The notes below the pieces were generated by a model. That model made no database searches. It had not been told where the DNA came from and saw only the letters and a list, made by a program, of their open reading frames with translations. From Nonomuraea sediminis (GTDB lineage Bacteria; Actinomycetota; Actinomycetes; Streptosporangiales; Streptosporangiaceae): a stretch of 64,000 nucleotides of DNA. The translations under genes and the position numbers were made by a program. Positions within the stretch are counted from its first letter, which is position 1; every line of letters begins with the position of its first letter. The stretch covers positions 62,001 through 126,000 of the forward strand of contig NZ_JAHDTI010000007.1 in the NCBI RefSeq assembly GCF_018531495.1, written 5' to 3'. Of this stretch, positions 16,815 through 25,005 are shown piece after piece.

Positions 16815-17669
16815 ATGTCGACCGTGCTGCGGTGGGTGGAGTTCGCGGCCGGCCTGCCGTACCACGCGGCCCTGGTGCCGGTGAGCGGCGGCCGTCGCGA
16901 CCGGCCCGAGCCGCACAGCCACGCCGACTTCCACGAACTGGTCTTCGTCACGACGGGGGCGGGCGCGCAGCGGGTCGGCGAGACCGAGCAGCCGCTGATC
17001 GCGGGCGACGTGGTGCTGGTCAGGCCGCACGACCGGCACGAGTTCTCGGCCACGGCCGGGGGGATGCGCTTCATCAACATCGCCTTTCCGAGCGAGCGCT
17101 GGCGGGTCTTCGCCGACCTGGTCGGGCTGCCCGAGTGGGACCGCCGCGAGCTGCCGCTCTCCGCGCGCGCCGACCCTGGCGGGCAGGTCGGCGCGGAGTT
17201 CGCCCGCGCGCTCGGCGCCGGCGTGCCGCGGATGCTCGACCTGGTCAGGCTGTGGTCGGCGGTCGTACCGCTGCTCGAGGGGGCCGACGGCAGCGCGCTC
17301 GACCGGCGGCCCGGCTGGCTGGTGTCGGCGCGCGTCGCGATGAGCCGCGAGGAGAACCTGCGCGAGGGGCTGCCCCGCCTGCTGGCGCTGGCCGCGGTCA
17401 GCCCCGGGCACCTGGCCCGCTCGATGCGCAGGCACTACGGCTGCAGCCCCATCGCCTTCGTCGTCGAGCGCCGGCTCGAGCACGCCGCCCTGCTGCTGAC
17501 CACCACGACCGAGGGCATCGGGCAGATCGCCCAGTGCTGCGGCTTCTCCGGCCAGTCGTACTTCGCCCGCCTCTTCAAGGACAAGTACGGCATGACGCCC
17601 CGCGACTACCGGGAAACCGCGCGGCGAGCCGTGGTCCCCGCGGCTATGGACACCCGAGACATCAAGTGA
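16815..17669 (+). CDS. AraC-family regulator with N-terminal cupin
   Basis: A 284-residue regulator. The N-terminal cupin (about 15-95) has PHSHADFHELVFVTTG and the turn IAGDVVLVRPHDRHEF. The C-terminal double helix-turn-helix (about 175-275) carries the AraC signature IGQIAQCCGFSGQSYFARLFK and MTPRDYR. The ATG lacks a Shine-Dalgarno site and a TATTAAT -10-like element (16800-16806) sits just upstream, so the mRNA is probably short-leadered or leaderless. It is divergent from PhyH and 45 bases upstream of a solute-binding lipoprotein on its own strand. It may sense the PhyH substrate or a sugar. Confidence 0.88.
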   Translation: MSTVLRWVEFAAGLPYHAALVPVSGGRRDRPEPHSHADFHELVFVTTGAGAQRVGETEQPLIAGDVVLVRPHDRHEFSATAGGMRFINIAFPSERWRVFADLVGLPEWDRRELPLSARADPGGQVGAEFARALGAGVPRMLDLVRLWSAVVPLLEGADGSALDRRPGWLVSARVAMSREENLREGLPRLLALAAVSPGHLARSMRRHYGCSPIAFVVERRLEHAALLLTTTTEGIGQIAQCCGFSGQSYFARLFKDKYGMTPRDYRETARRAVVPAAMDTRDIK

Positions 17670-17714
17670 TTAGATCACTCACCATCGGGCCCCCAACCGA
17701 ACAGGAGGCCGCGC

Positions 17715-18965
17715 GTGATCCGGTCACTCGCCGCCATCGTCACCTGCCTAGCCCTCGCGGGATGCTCCTCCGCCGGCACCGCCCCGAAGCAAGCCGCCAA
17801 GACGGAGCTGAAGCTCTACAACGACAAGGGCGCCTGGAGCAAGTACTTCGAGCAGATGGGCACCCTGTCCAAGCAGCAGATCGGCCTGGGCATGAAACCG
17901 GTCGGCTACACCGACGAGCCGACCTACCAGGCCTTCATCAAGGCCTCGTTCCGCACGAACGTCAAACCCGACCTGTTCACCTGGACCACGGGCGGCCAGC
18001 TCGAGGAGATCGTCAAGCAGAAGCAGGTGGCCGACACCTCCGCCATCTGGCAGGAGGCCGTCAAGGCGGGCGACCTCTCGCAGGATCTCCAGCCGTACTA
18101 CACCGTGGACGGCAAGCAGTACTGCGTGCCGCTGAACGTCGCCTACTGGGGGATGTTCTACAACAAGAAGGTCTTCGACAAGTACGGCCTGCAACCCCCG
18201 ACCACGTGGGACGACCTGGTCAAGATCGCCGACACCCTGAAGAAGAACAAGGTCACGCCCTTCTACCACACCAGCGTGCTGTTCTCCTTCGTCTGGTTCG
18301 AGCAGTTGCTGGCGGGCAGCGACCCGGATCTGTACGACAGGCTCTCCACCGGCAAGGCCAAGTACACCGACCCCGGCGTGGTCGCGGTCATGCAGAAGTG
18401 GAAGCAGCTCATCGACGCCGGCTACTTCGTCAACCCTGGCGACAAGACCGACCCGGCGGACCTGCTCAAGACGGGCAAGGCCGCGATGGTCTCCTTCGGC
18501 ACCTGGTTCAACACCAGCATGACGCAGCGTGACCTCAAGGCAGGGACGGACTACGGCTTCTTCGTCATCCCGAACCTCAACCCGGCGCTGCCGAAGACCT
18601 CGATCATCTTCGAGAGCGGCCCGCTGTGCTCGCTGGCCAAGGCCCCCGACCCCGACGCCAGCGCGAAGTACCTCAGGTGGTGGACCACCGACAAGGCGCA
18701 GGAGGCCTGGGCCACCAGCCGTGGAGACGTGAGCGCCAACCCCAAGGTCGAGATCAAGGACGAGGCGCTCGGCCAGGTCACCAAGGACGCGGGCAGCGGT
18801 AAGTACCGCCTGGTCAACCGCTACTTCGAGGCCACGCCCCCGCCGGTGCTGACGGCCGCCCTCGACGGCTTCGGCAAGTTCGTCGGCGAGCCGGACAGCC
18901 TCCAGCAGGTCCTGGACACGATCCAGAAGGCCGCCGACGACTACTGGAGCACCCACACCCAGTAG
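17715..18965 (+). CDS. Extracellular sugar-binding lipoprotein (ABC family 1), without adjacent permeases
   Basis: A 416-residue solute-binding protein. The GTG start has AGGAGG upstream. The lipobox is LALAGC, with lipidated Cys around residue 17. The mature part has MalE-type landmarks: LPLNVAYWGMFYNKKVF as PLNVAYWGMFYNKKVFDKYG, TTWDDLVKIAD and GKAAMVSFGTWF. A strong hairpin terminator follows directly, and the next importer has its own binding protein. It probably delivers sugar to a permease encoded elsewhere or shared with the neighbouring importer. Confidence 0.85.
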   Translation: MIRSLAAIVTCLALAGCSSAGTAPKQAAKTELKLYNDKGAWSKYFEQMGTLSKQQIGLGMKPVGYTDEPTYQAFIKASFRTNVKPDLFTWTTGGQLEEIVKQKQVADTSAIWQEAVKAGDLSQDLQPYYTVDGKQYCVPLNVAYWGMFYNKKVFDKYGLQPPTTWDDLVKIADTLKKNKVTPFYHTSVLFSFVWFEQLLAGSDPDLYDRLSTGKAKYTDPGVVAVMQKWKQLIDAGYFVNPGDKTDPADLLKTGKAAMVSFGTWFNTSMTQRDLKAGTDYGFFVIPNLNPALPKTSIIFESGPLCSLAKAPDPDASAKYLRWWTTDKAQEAWATSRGDVSANPKVEIKDEALGQVTKDAGSGKYRLVNRYFEATPPPVLTAALDGFGKFVGEPDSLQQVLDTIQKAADDYWSTHTQ

Positions 18966-18977
18966 CCGAGTGAGTCG

Positions 18978-19008
18978 ATGCCCGGGAGCGCGGTGCGTTC
19001 CCGGGCAT
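18978..19008 (+). terminator. Rho-independent-type hairpin after the orphan binding protein
   Basis: A 10-bp perfect stem (ATGCCCGGGA / TCCCGGGCAT) with an 11-base loop starts 12 bases after the stop and is followed by the T-rich TTGTTGTGT. Confidence 0.75.
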
Positions 19009-19113
19009 TGTTGTGTCCATCCCAACGCATCCGCACATGAAGTCTCCCAACCGATGTGTAGTTTTGTTGGATTGCCGCTATTTCATCCTGCTGTCGGCAG
19101 GCTGTCAATGACT

Positions 19114-19143
19114 GCCTGAAAGTTTTCGTTGCAGGCTTGCAAG
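19114..19143. promoter_or_regulatory. Candidate LacI-type operators upstream of the sugar importer
   Basis: Two overlapping palindromes lie about 70-100 bases before the binding-protein start: GCCTG-N13-CAGGC at 19114-19136 with an A/T-rich centre, and CTTGCAAG at 19136-19143. CTTGCAAG-like cores occur in operators of actinobacterial sugar LacI proteins. The LacI gene at 23953 is the obvious candidate binder. Confidence 0.45.
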
Positions 19144-19210
19144 TGGGTGGAATCGCGATTAGCGTCTCGGCGCGTCAGGCCAACATCTCTGAACCCCCAG
19201 GAGACCGACC

Positions 19211-20557
19211 ATGGCCAACCTCGACCGCCGCCGTTTCCTCCAGCTCAGCGCCCTGGCCGCCGGAGGCGCCGCGCTCACCGCATGCGGCGGCGGGGGAGGA
19301 GGCACGGCGCCCGCCACGGTGGGGCCGACCGGGACGGCGGCCAAGGGGAGCATCACCGTCTGGAGCTGGCAGGGGCCGGCGGCGATGATGAAGGAGCTGG
19401 TCCCCGACTTCCAGAAGCAGTACCCGGGGATCAAGGTCGACATCCAGGACATCGGCAACCCGGCGATCTGGGACAAGATCACCGCAGGCATGGCCGCGGG
19501 CGGCCAGGGCTTAGGCGATGTCCTGCACATCGGCGTCGACTACCTGCCCGCCTACATCGAGAAGTTCCCCGGCGGGCTGGCCGACCTGGTGCCGCTCGGC
19601 GCCGACCGGCACAAGGGCGAGTTCGCCCTGGGTATGTGGGAGACCGTCAGCCGCGACGGCAAGGTCTACGCGCTGCCCTGGGAGGCCAACTCGGCCGGCT
19701 TCTACTACCGCGCCGACCTGTTCGACAAGGCAGGGATCGACGGCGAGGCGCTGCAGACCTGGGACGAGGTGATCGCGGCGGGGATCGAGCTCAAGCAGAA
19801 GACCGGCGTCCAGCTGGTCGGCATCAACAAGGCCGCCACCCAGGCCGACTCCGCCAACCTCTTCCAGACGCTGATGCAGCTGCAGGACAGCTTCTACTTC
19901 GACATGCAGGGCAACATCACGCTCGACACGCCGCAGGCGCTCGCCGCCCTCACGATCATCAAGAAGCTCAACGACGCCGGCCTGGTCGCCGACATGGGCG
20001 GCGGCTGGAACACGATGATCAGCTCGATCAAGAAGGGTTCGGTCGCGGTCCAGGCGATGCCCACCTGGTTCGGCGGCATCATCGAGGAGACCGTCCCCGC
20101 CGAGAAGGGCAAGTGGAAGGTACGGCTGCCACCCGCCGTCACGCAGGGCGGCAAGGTGTCGGCGACGGTCAACTCCACCCACCTGGCCGTGGCGGGGACC
20201 AGCAAGTACCGGGAGGCCGCCTACGCCTTCGCCGAGTTCGTGCTCACCCGGCCGGAGAGCCAGGTCAGGATCTACAAGGGGAAGGGCATCGCGCCCGCCC
20301 TCATGTCCGCCTACGACGACCCGGTCTTCCACGAGTCGTCGGCGTTCTTCAGCGGGCAGAAGAAGGGCGAGATCTTCCTCAACGCCCTCAAGCAGCCCTC
20401 CTACGTCACCAACTACACCGCCGACTACCCGCGCGCGCTCAAGGCCGTCGACGACGCCCAGAGCAAGGTCCTGCTCAAGGGCGCCGACCCGGCCGCGGCG
20501 CTCAAGGAGGCGGCCGACCTGCTCGCCCAGCAGACGGGCAGGAAGGTCGAGCGATGA
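19211..20557 (+). CDS. Sugar ABC transporter substrate-binding lipoprotein, Tat-type signal
   Basis: A 448-residue extracellular family 1 binding protein. The N-terminus has a twin-arginine motif (DRRRFLQLSA) and a lipobox ending in LTAC, so it is probably a Tat-exported lipoprotein. The mature part has ITVWSWQG, NPAIWDKITAGMAAG and ALPWEANSAGFYYRADLFDKAG, typical for carbohydrate binding. It is the first gene of a coupled five-gene operon and its stop overlaps the first permease (ATGA). Candidate LacI-type operators lie upstream. With a GH36-type enzyme downstream, an alpha-galactoside or related oligosaccharide is a plausible ligand (inference). Confidence 0.9.
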   Translation: MANLDRRRFLQLSALAAGGAALTACGGGGGGTAPATVGPTGTAAKGSITVWSWQGPAAMMKELVPDFQKQYPGIKVDIQDIGNPAIWDKITAGMAAGGQGLGDVLHIGVDYLPAYIEKFPGGLADLVPLGADRHKGEFALGMWETVSRDGKVYALPWEANSAGFYYRADLFDKAGIDGEALQTWDEVIAAGIELKQKTGVQLVGINKAATQADSANLFQTLMQLQDSFYFDMQGNITLDTPQALAALTIIKKLNDAGLVADMGGGWNTMISSIKKGSVAVQAMPTWFGGIIEETVPAEKGKWKVRLPPAVTQGGKVSATVNSTHLAVAGTSKYREAAYAFAEFVLTRPESQVRIYKGKGIAPALMSAYDDPVFHESSAFFSGQKKGEIFLNALKQPSYVTNYTADYPRALKAVDDAQSKVLLKGADPAAALKEAADLLAQQTGRKVER

Positions 20558-21480
20558 CCACGGCCACGGTGACCGCGGCCGAGCCCGCGGCACTGCGGGC
20601 GGGGCGGCACGGGCGCCGCGGGCTGAACGGGATGAAGGCCGCGCCGTACCTGTGGGTGCTGCCCGCGCTCGTCCTGTTCGCGATCTTCAAGCTGTACCCG
20701 ATCGCGTGGTCGTTCTGGCTCAGCCTGTTCAGGACCGACGGCGCGCTGCAGACCTTCACGGGCACCGCCAACTACCGGCGCCTGCTCACCGACCCGCTGT
20801 TCTGGAAGGCGCTGGGCAACACCGCGATCATCCTGGTCGTCCAGGTGCCGGTCATGCTGGCCCTGGCGATCGGCCTGGCCGTGGCGCTCAACTCGGCGGT
20901 CCTGCGCTTCAAGGGCCTCATCCGCCTGGGCTTCTTCCTGCCGATGATCACCGGGCTGGTGGCGTACGGCATGCTGTTCGCGGTCCTGCTCAACCCCCAG
21001 TCGGGCCTGGTCAACTGGTTCCTCGGGCTCCTCGGCGCCGACCCCGTCCCGTGGCTGACCGACACGCTGTGGGCCAGGATCGCCATCGGCCTGGCGCTGA
21101 CCTGGCACTACACCGGCTACAACGCCGTGATCTACCTGTCCAGGCTGCAGGCACTGCCGCAGGACCACTACGACGCCGCCGCCGTGGACGGCGCCGGCGC
21201 GTGGAACCGCTTCAGGCACGTCACGATCCCCGGCCTGCGGCCGGTCATCCTGCTGACGCTCGTCATGTCCACGATCGGCACGCTGCAGCTCTTCGACGAG
21301 CCGTTCGTCATGACCAACGGCGGCCCCGACAACAGCACGGTCACCGTCGGCCTGTACCTCTACAACAACGGCTTCAAGTTCTTCGACTTCGGCTACGCCT
21401 CCGCGATCGCCTACGCCCTCGCCGTGATCATCGGGATCCTCGGCGTCGTCCAGTTCCGCTTCCTGAGGGAGAAGGCGTGA
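20554..21480 (+). CDS. Sugar ABC transporter permease (MalF/LacF type)
   Basis: A 308-residue permease with about six membrane spans after a 30-residue cytoplasmic leader. LWVLPALVLFAIFKLYPIAW is the typical first span and the EAA loop is DAAAVDGAGAWNRFRHVTIP. It starts within the previous stop (ATGA) and ends in the next start (GTGA). It forms half of the membrane channel. No ATPase is encoded nearby, as usual for actinobacterial sugar importers that share a general MsiK-type ATPase. Confidence 0.92.
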   Translation: MTTATVTAAEPAALRAGRHGRRGLNGMKAAPYLWVLPALVLFAIFKLYPIAWSFWLSLFRTDGALQTFTGTANYRRLLTDPLFWKALGNTAIILVVQVPVMLALAIGLAVALNSAVLRFKGLIRLGFFLPMITGLVAYGMLFAVLLNPQSGLVNWFLGLLGADPVPWLTDTLWARIAIGLALTWHYTGYNAVIYLSRLQALPQDHYDAAAVDGAGAWNRFRHVTIPGLRPVILLTLVMSTIGTLQLFDEPFVMTNGGPDNSTVTVGLYLYNNGFKFFDFGYASAIAYALAVIIGILGVVQFRFLREKA

Positions 21481-22289
21481 CGCGAAGGATCATGCTCACC
21501 TCGTTCCTGCTGGTCACGGTGACGGTCGTGCTGGTGCCGTTCTACTGGCTGATCGTCGGCAGCACCCGCAGCACGGAGGAGGTCTTCGGCAGCCCGCCCC
21601 CGCTGCTGCCCGGCGCGCACCTGCTGGACAACCTGGCCAAGCTGGAGTCGACCATCGGCTTCAGCCGGGTCGTGCTCAACTCCGCGCTGATCGCCACGAT
21701 CTACACCCTGCTGGCCGGGCTGGTGTGCACGATGGCCGGGTACGGCTTCGCCAAGCACGCCTTCCGCGGCAAGGAGGCGCTGTTCGGCCTGCTCATGCTC
21801 GGCCTGGTCATCCCCGGCCAGGTCACGCTGGTGCCGCTGTTCAAGATGATGCTGTCGCTGGACTGGCTCAACACCTACCAGGCGATCATCCTGCCCAACC
21901 TGGCCCTGCCGTTCGGCATCTTCCTGATGCGGCAGTCGATGTCGGCGCTGCCCGACGAGCTGCTGTCGGCCGGACGCGTCGACGGCTGCGGCGAGCTGCG
22001 GCTGTTCGTGCGCGTGGTGCTGCCGCCGATGCGGCCCGCGCTGGCGGCCCTGGGCATCTATCTGTTCCTCTACCAGTGGAACGACTTCGTCTGGCCGCTC
22101 ATCGCGCTGCGCACGCGCGAGGCCTACACGATCCCGCTGGCCATCGCCGCGCTCCAGGGCGCCAACGAGACCGACTACGGCCAGATACTCGCGGGGACCG
22201 CCGTCGCCGCCATCCCCATGGCCATCCTGTTCCTCCTTCTTCAACGACACTTCGTGTCAGGACTTCTCGCGGGAGCTGTGAAAGAGTGA
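21477..22289 (+). CDS. Sugar ABC transporter permease (MalG/LacG type)
   Basis: A 270-residue partner permease with about six spans. The EAA-like loop is LSAGRVDGCGELRLFVRVVLP, here seen as SAGRVDGCGELRLF, with Ser-Ala replacing the usual Glu-Ala-Ala. The C-terminus (FVSGLLAGAVKE) is the standard MalG-type end. The GTG overlaps the first permease stop, and its stop overlaps the glycosidase start. Together the two permeases import the ligand of the upstream binding protein. Confidence 0.92.
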   Translation: MTRRIMLTSFLLVTVTVVLVPFYWLIVGSTRSTEEVFGSPPPLLPGAHLLDNLAKLESTIGFSRVVLNSALIATIYTLLAGLVCTMAGYGFAKHAFRGKEALFGLLMLGLVIPGQVTLVPLFKMMLSLDWLNTYQAIILPNLALPFGIFLMRQSMSALPDELLSAGRVDGCGELRLFVRVVLPPMRPALAALGIYLFLYQWNDFVWPLIALRTREAYTIPLAIAALQGANETDYGQILAGTAVAAIPMAILFLLLQRHFVSGLLAGAVKE

Positions 22290-23956
22290 GCGTGACGACC
22301 GCCGGGCTCGTGCCCGCGCCTACCGAGTGGCTGCTGGATTCAGTACGGCTGGCCGTACTGCCGGAGTCGGCCACCTGGGAGTTGCGCGACGGCGGGCTGG
22401 AGATCCACTGTGCGGAGGCCGCCGAGATCCGGCTGTCGGTGCCGCTGGGCGACGCCGTCGGGTTCTGGCACCCGGACGCGTGGTGGAACCGCACGATCGT
22501 GGCCGACTGGGCCGGGCTGGCGCACGTCTCGCTGGTGCGCGGCGCGGCGGCCGGCTGCCTGTACGACAGCTCGGGCGCCTCGATGCTGGCCTTCGCGGCG
22601 CTGGATCCGGTGCCGGAGGTCGTGATGCGCTACGGGGTCTCGGAGGAGAGCAAGACCTTCGTGGTCCACCTGCACGTCCCGGCCGGACGCTCGCCGTACC
22701 GGATCGCCTTCGCGCCGCAGGCGCCGAGCGTCGCCGCGGCGATGCGCGGCCTGCGGCGGGCGCCGCAGGAGCGGCCCGTGCCCGAGGGGGCACGCGTGCC
22801 CGTCTACTCGACCTGGTACGGCTTCTCGCAGGACGTGGCCGCCGAGCCCGTCGAGGCGGAGGCGAGGCTGGCCGCCGAGCTGGGTTGCGGGGCGCTCATC
22901 CTGGACGACGGGTGGCAGGAGCTGGGCACCGGCCGCGGATACGCCGGTGTGGGGGACTGGCGGCCCGATCTGACGAAATTTCCGGACCTGGCGGGGCATG
23001 TGGCCCGGGTGCAAGAGATCGGGCTGAAGTACCTGATCTGGGTGGCGCCGCTGCTGCTCGGGCCGCAGGCCGAGTGCTTCGAGGCGCTGTCGCCGCTGGC
23101 TCCGCTGCACAGCGGTGTGCCGGGCGCCCGGGTGCTGGACCCGCGGCTGCCCGAGGTGCGCAGGCACGTGGTGGAGCTGTGTGTCCGGCTGGTGCGCGAC
23201 CACGGGCTTGACGGGCTGAAGCTGGACTTCCTCGATCGGGCCACGGTCTACGGTGACGGCGTGGGCGCCGCGATGCACGACCTGCTCAGCGAGCTGGCCG
23301 CCGAACTCGGGCCGGAGGCGCTGATCGAGTTCCGCCAGCCGTACGTGGCACCGGGCACGCCACTGGGGAACATGCTGCGCGCCGACGACTGCCCGGCGGA
23401 CGCCGTCGCCAACCGGGTGCGGACCATCGACATCGCGCTGCGCGCCGCCGGCGGCGCCGTGCACGGGGACATGCTCATGTGGGACCCCGCCGGGTCCACG
23501 CGGAGCGCCGCGCGCCAGCTGATCGGCACGCTGCACGCCGTACCCCAGATCTCCGCCAGGATCGGCGAGCTGCCGCCGGCGCACCGGCGGATGGTGGCGT
23601 TCTGGCTGGAGCGCTGGCGCGAGCTGCGGCCGCTGCTGCTGGACGGCGAGATCGAGCCGGGGCGGCCCGACGAGCTGTACCCGGTCGTGCGGGCCGAGCG
23701 CGGCGACGAGTGTGTGATCACGGTGACCGCGGACCGTGTGGTTCCCCTCGACGGGCGTTTCAGGAAGATCACCGTCGTCAACGGCACGGCCTCGGACAGG
23801 CTCGTCGTGGAGGTCGCGGGGGAGGGGTTCGCCGTGAGGCGGGTCCACGACGCCGAGGGCTCTAGGATCGAGCCGTCGGCCGCGCAGATCCCGGCCGGCT
23901 TGGGCATCCTGAACGTACCGGCTTCCGGGATGGCTGTTCTGGAGGGTAACCCGTGA
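22286..23956 (+). CDS. GH36-family glycosidase (alpha-galactosidase-like)
   Basis: A 556-residue protein. After an N-terminal beta-sandwich (about 1-160), the TIM barrel carries ILDDGWQ, KYLIWVAP and the nucleophile strand GLKLDF (Asp314). The predicted acid/base region is RADDCPADAVANR (Asp367/368), matching the SDDTDAIER position of GH36/GH31-clan alpha-galactosidases. There is no signal peptide, so it probably acts in the cytoplasm on imported oligosaccharide. The GTG overlaps the permease stop, and its stop overlaps the LacI start. Exact specificity (galactose, N-acetylgalactosamine or other) is uncertain. Confidence 0.8.
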   Translation: MSVTTAGLVPAPTEWLLDSVRLAVLPESATWELRDGGLEIHCAEAAEIRLSVPLGDAVGFWHPDAWWNRTIVADWAGLAHVSLVRGAAAGCLYDSSGASMLAFAALDPVPEVVMRYGVSEESKTFVVHLHVPAGRSPYRIAFAPQAPSVAAAMRGLRRAPQERPVPEGARVPVYSTWYGFSQDVAAEPVEAEARLAAELGCGALILDDGWQELGTGRGYAGVGDWRPDLTKFPDLAGHVARVQEIGLKYLIWVAPLLLGPQAECFEALSPLAPLHSGVPGARVLDPRLPEVRRHVVELCVRLVRDHGLDGLKLDFLDRATVYGDGVGAAMHDLLSELAAELGPEALIEFRQPYVAPGTPLGNMLRADDCPADAVANRVRTIDIALRAAGGAVHGDMLMWDPAGSTRSAARQLIGTLHAVPQISARIGELPPAHRRMVAFWLERWRELRPLLLDGEIEPGRPDELYPVVRAERGDECVITVTADRVVPLDGRFRKITVVNGTASDRLVVEVAGEGFAVRRVHDAEGSRIEPSAAQIPAGLGILNVPASGMAVLEGNP

Positions 23957-24936
23957 AGATCGGCATCACCGAGGTGGCCGCGAGGGCCGAGGTGAGCGAG
24001 GCGACCGTCAGCCGGGTCATCAACCGGCGCACCGGCGTGTCGGCCAAGACCCGCGAGGCCGTCGAGCGCGCCATGGCCGAGCTCGGCTACGAGCGCTCCA
24101 CCAGGGGCCACCTCGTCGCGGTGATCACGCCCCAGCTGTCGAACCCGTTCTTCGCCGACGTCGCGGAGCTGATCGAGGGCGCGCTCGCGCCGCACGGACT
24201 GAAAGGCGTGCTCTGCCCCGCGCTGCCCGGCGGGATACAGGAGCGCGAGTTCGTCACCGCGCTGGCCGACCACGGCGTCGCCGGGGTGGTGTTCCTGTCG
24301 GCCAGCAACACGCTGGAGAGCGCCGACCCCGAGACCTACAACGTGCTGGCGGCCCGGCGGATCCCGTTCGTCGGGGTCAACGGCGGCTTCGAGGGGCACG
24401 ACGCGCCGGTGCTGTCGACCGACGACCACATGGCGGCCGAGCTGGCCGTCGACCATCTGTGGGCGCTGGGCCACCGCCGCATCGGGCTGGCCTCGGGGCC
24501 CTCGGGCAACAAGGTCGCCGACCGCAGGGCCGAGGGCTTCCGTACGGCGCTGCGGCGGCGCGGCGTGGCGGACGCGCTGGTCGTGCGGCAGTACTACACC
24601 ATCGAGGGCGGCCAGACGGCGACCGCCGAGCTGCTCGCCCAGGGCGCGACCGCGGTCGTGGCGGCCAGCGACTACATGGCGCTCGGGGCGATCAGGGCGG
24701 TGCGCCGCCAGGGCCTGTCAGTGCCCGAGGACGTCTCGATCGTCGGCCACGACGGATCGATGATCATGGAGTTCGTCGACCCGCCGCTGACCACCGTCCG
24801 TCAGCCCGTCGACCGCCTGGCCAAGGCGGTCGCGCGCAGCATCGTCGCCCTGGTCGGCAACCAGGACGTGCCCAAGGGCGAGCTGCTGTTCAGCCCCGAG
24901 CTCGTGGTCCGCGCCTCCACCGCCCCGCCCCGCTAG
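23953..24936 (+). CDS. LacI-family transcriptional regulator of the sugar operon
   Basis: A 327-residue LacI protein starting at a GTG that overlaps the glycosidase stop. The helix-turn-helix is ITEVAARAEVSEATVSRVIN, with hinge region about 45-55, followed by a periplasmic-binding-like core (LVAVITPQLSNPFFADV, LSTDDHMAAELAVDHLWALG, VSIVGHDGS). As the fifth gene of the operon it probably autorepresses via the palindromes at 19114-19143. A terminator-like hairpin follows. Confidence 0.9.
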   Translation: MKIGITEVAARAEVSEATVSRVINRRTGVSAKTREAVERAMAELGYERSTRGHLVAVITPQLSNPFFADVAELIEGALAPHGLKGVLCPALPGGIQEREFVTALADHGVAGVVFLSASNTLESADPETYNVLAARRIPFVGVNGGFEGHDAPVLSTDDHMAAELAVDHLWALGHRRIGLASGPSGNKVADRRAEGFRTALRRRGVADALVVRQYYTIEGGQTATAELLAQGATAVVAASDYMALGAIRAVRRQGLSVPEDVSIVGHDGSMIMEFVDPPLTTVRQPVDRLAKAVARSIVALVGNQDVPKGELLFSPELVVRASTAPPR

Positions 24937-24944
24937 ACACTCGC

Positions 24945-24972
24945 CGAAGCCGCTGCCCCGCCCGCGGCTTCG
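24945..24972 (+). terminator. Hairpin after the sugar-operon LacI gene
   Basis: A perfect 9-bp stem (CGAAGCCGC / GCGGCTTCG) with 10-base loop starts 8 bases after the LacI stop. No strong U-tract follows, so it may be a weak terminator or attenuating structure before the secreted protein. Confidence 0.5.
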
Positions 24973-25005
24973 CCGGCAATTCATCCGATCATCGGGAGAT
25001 TTCGC

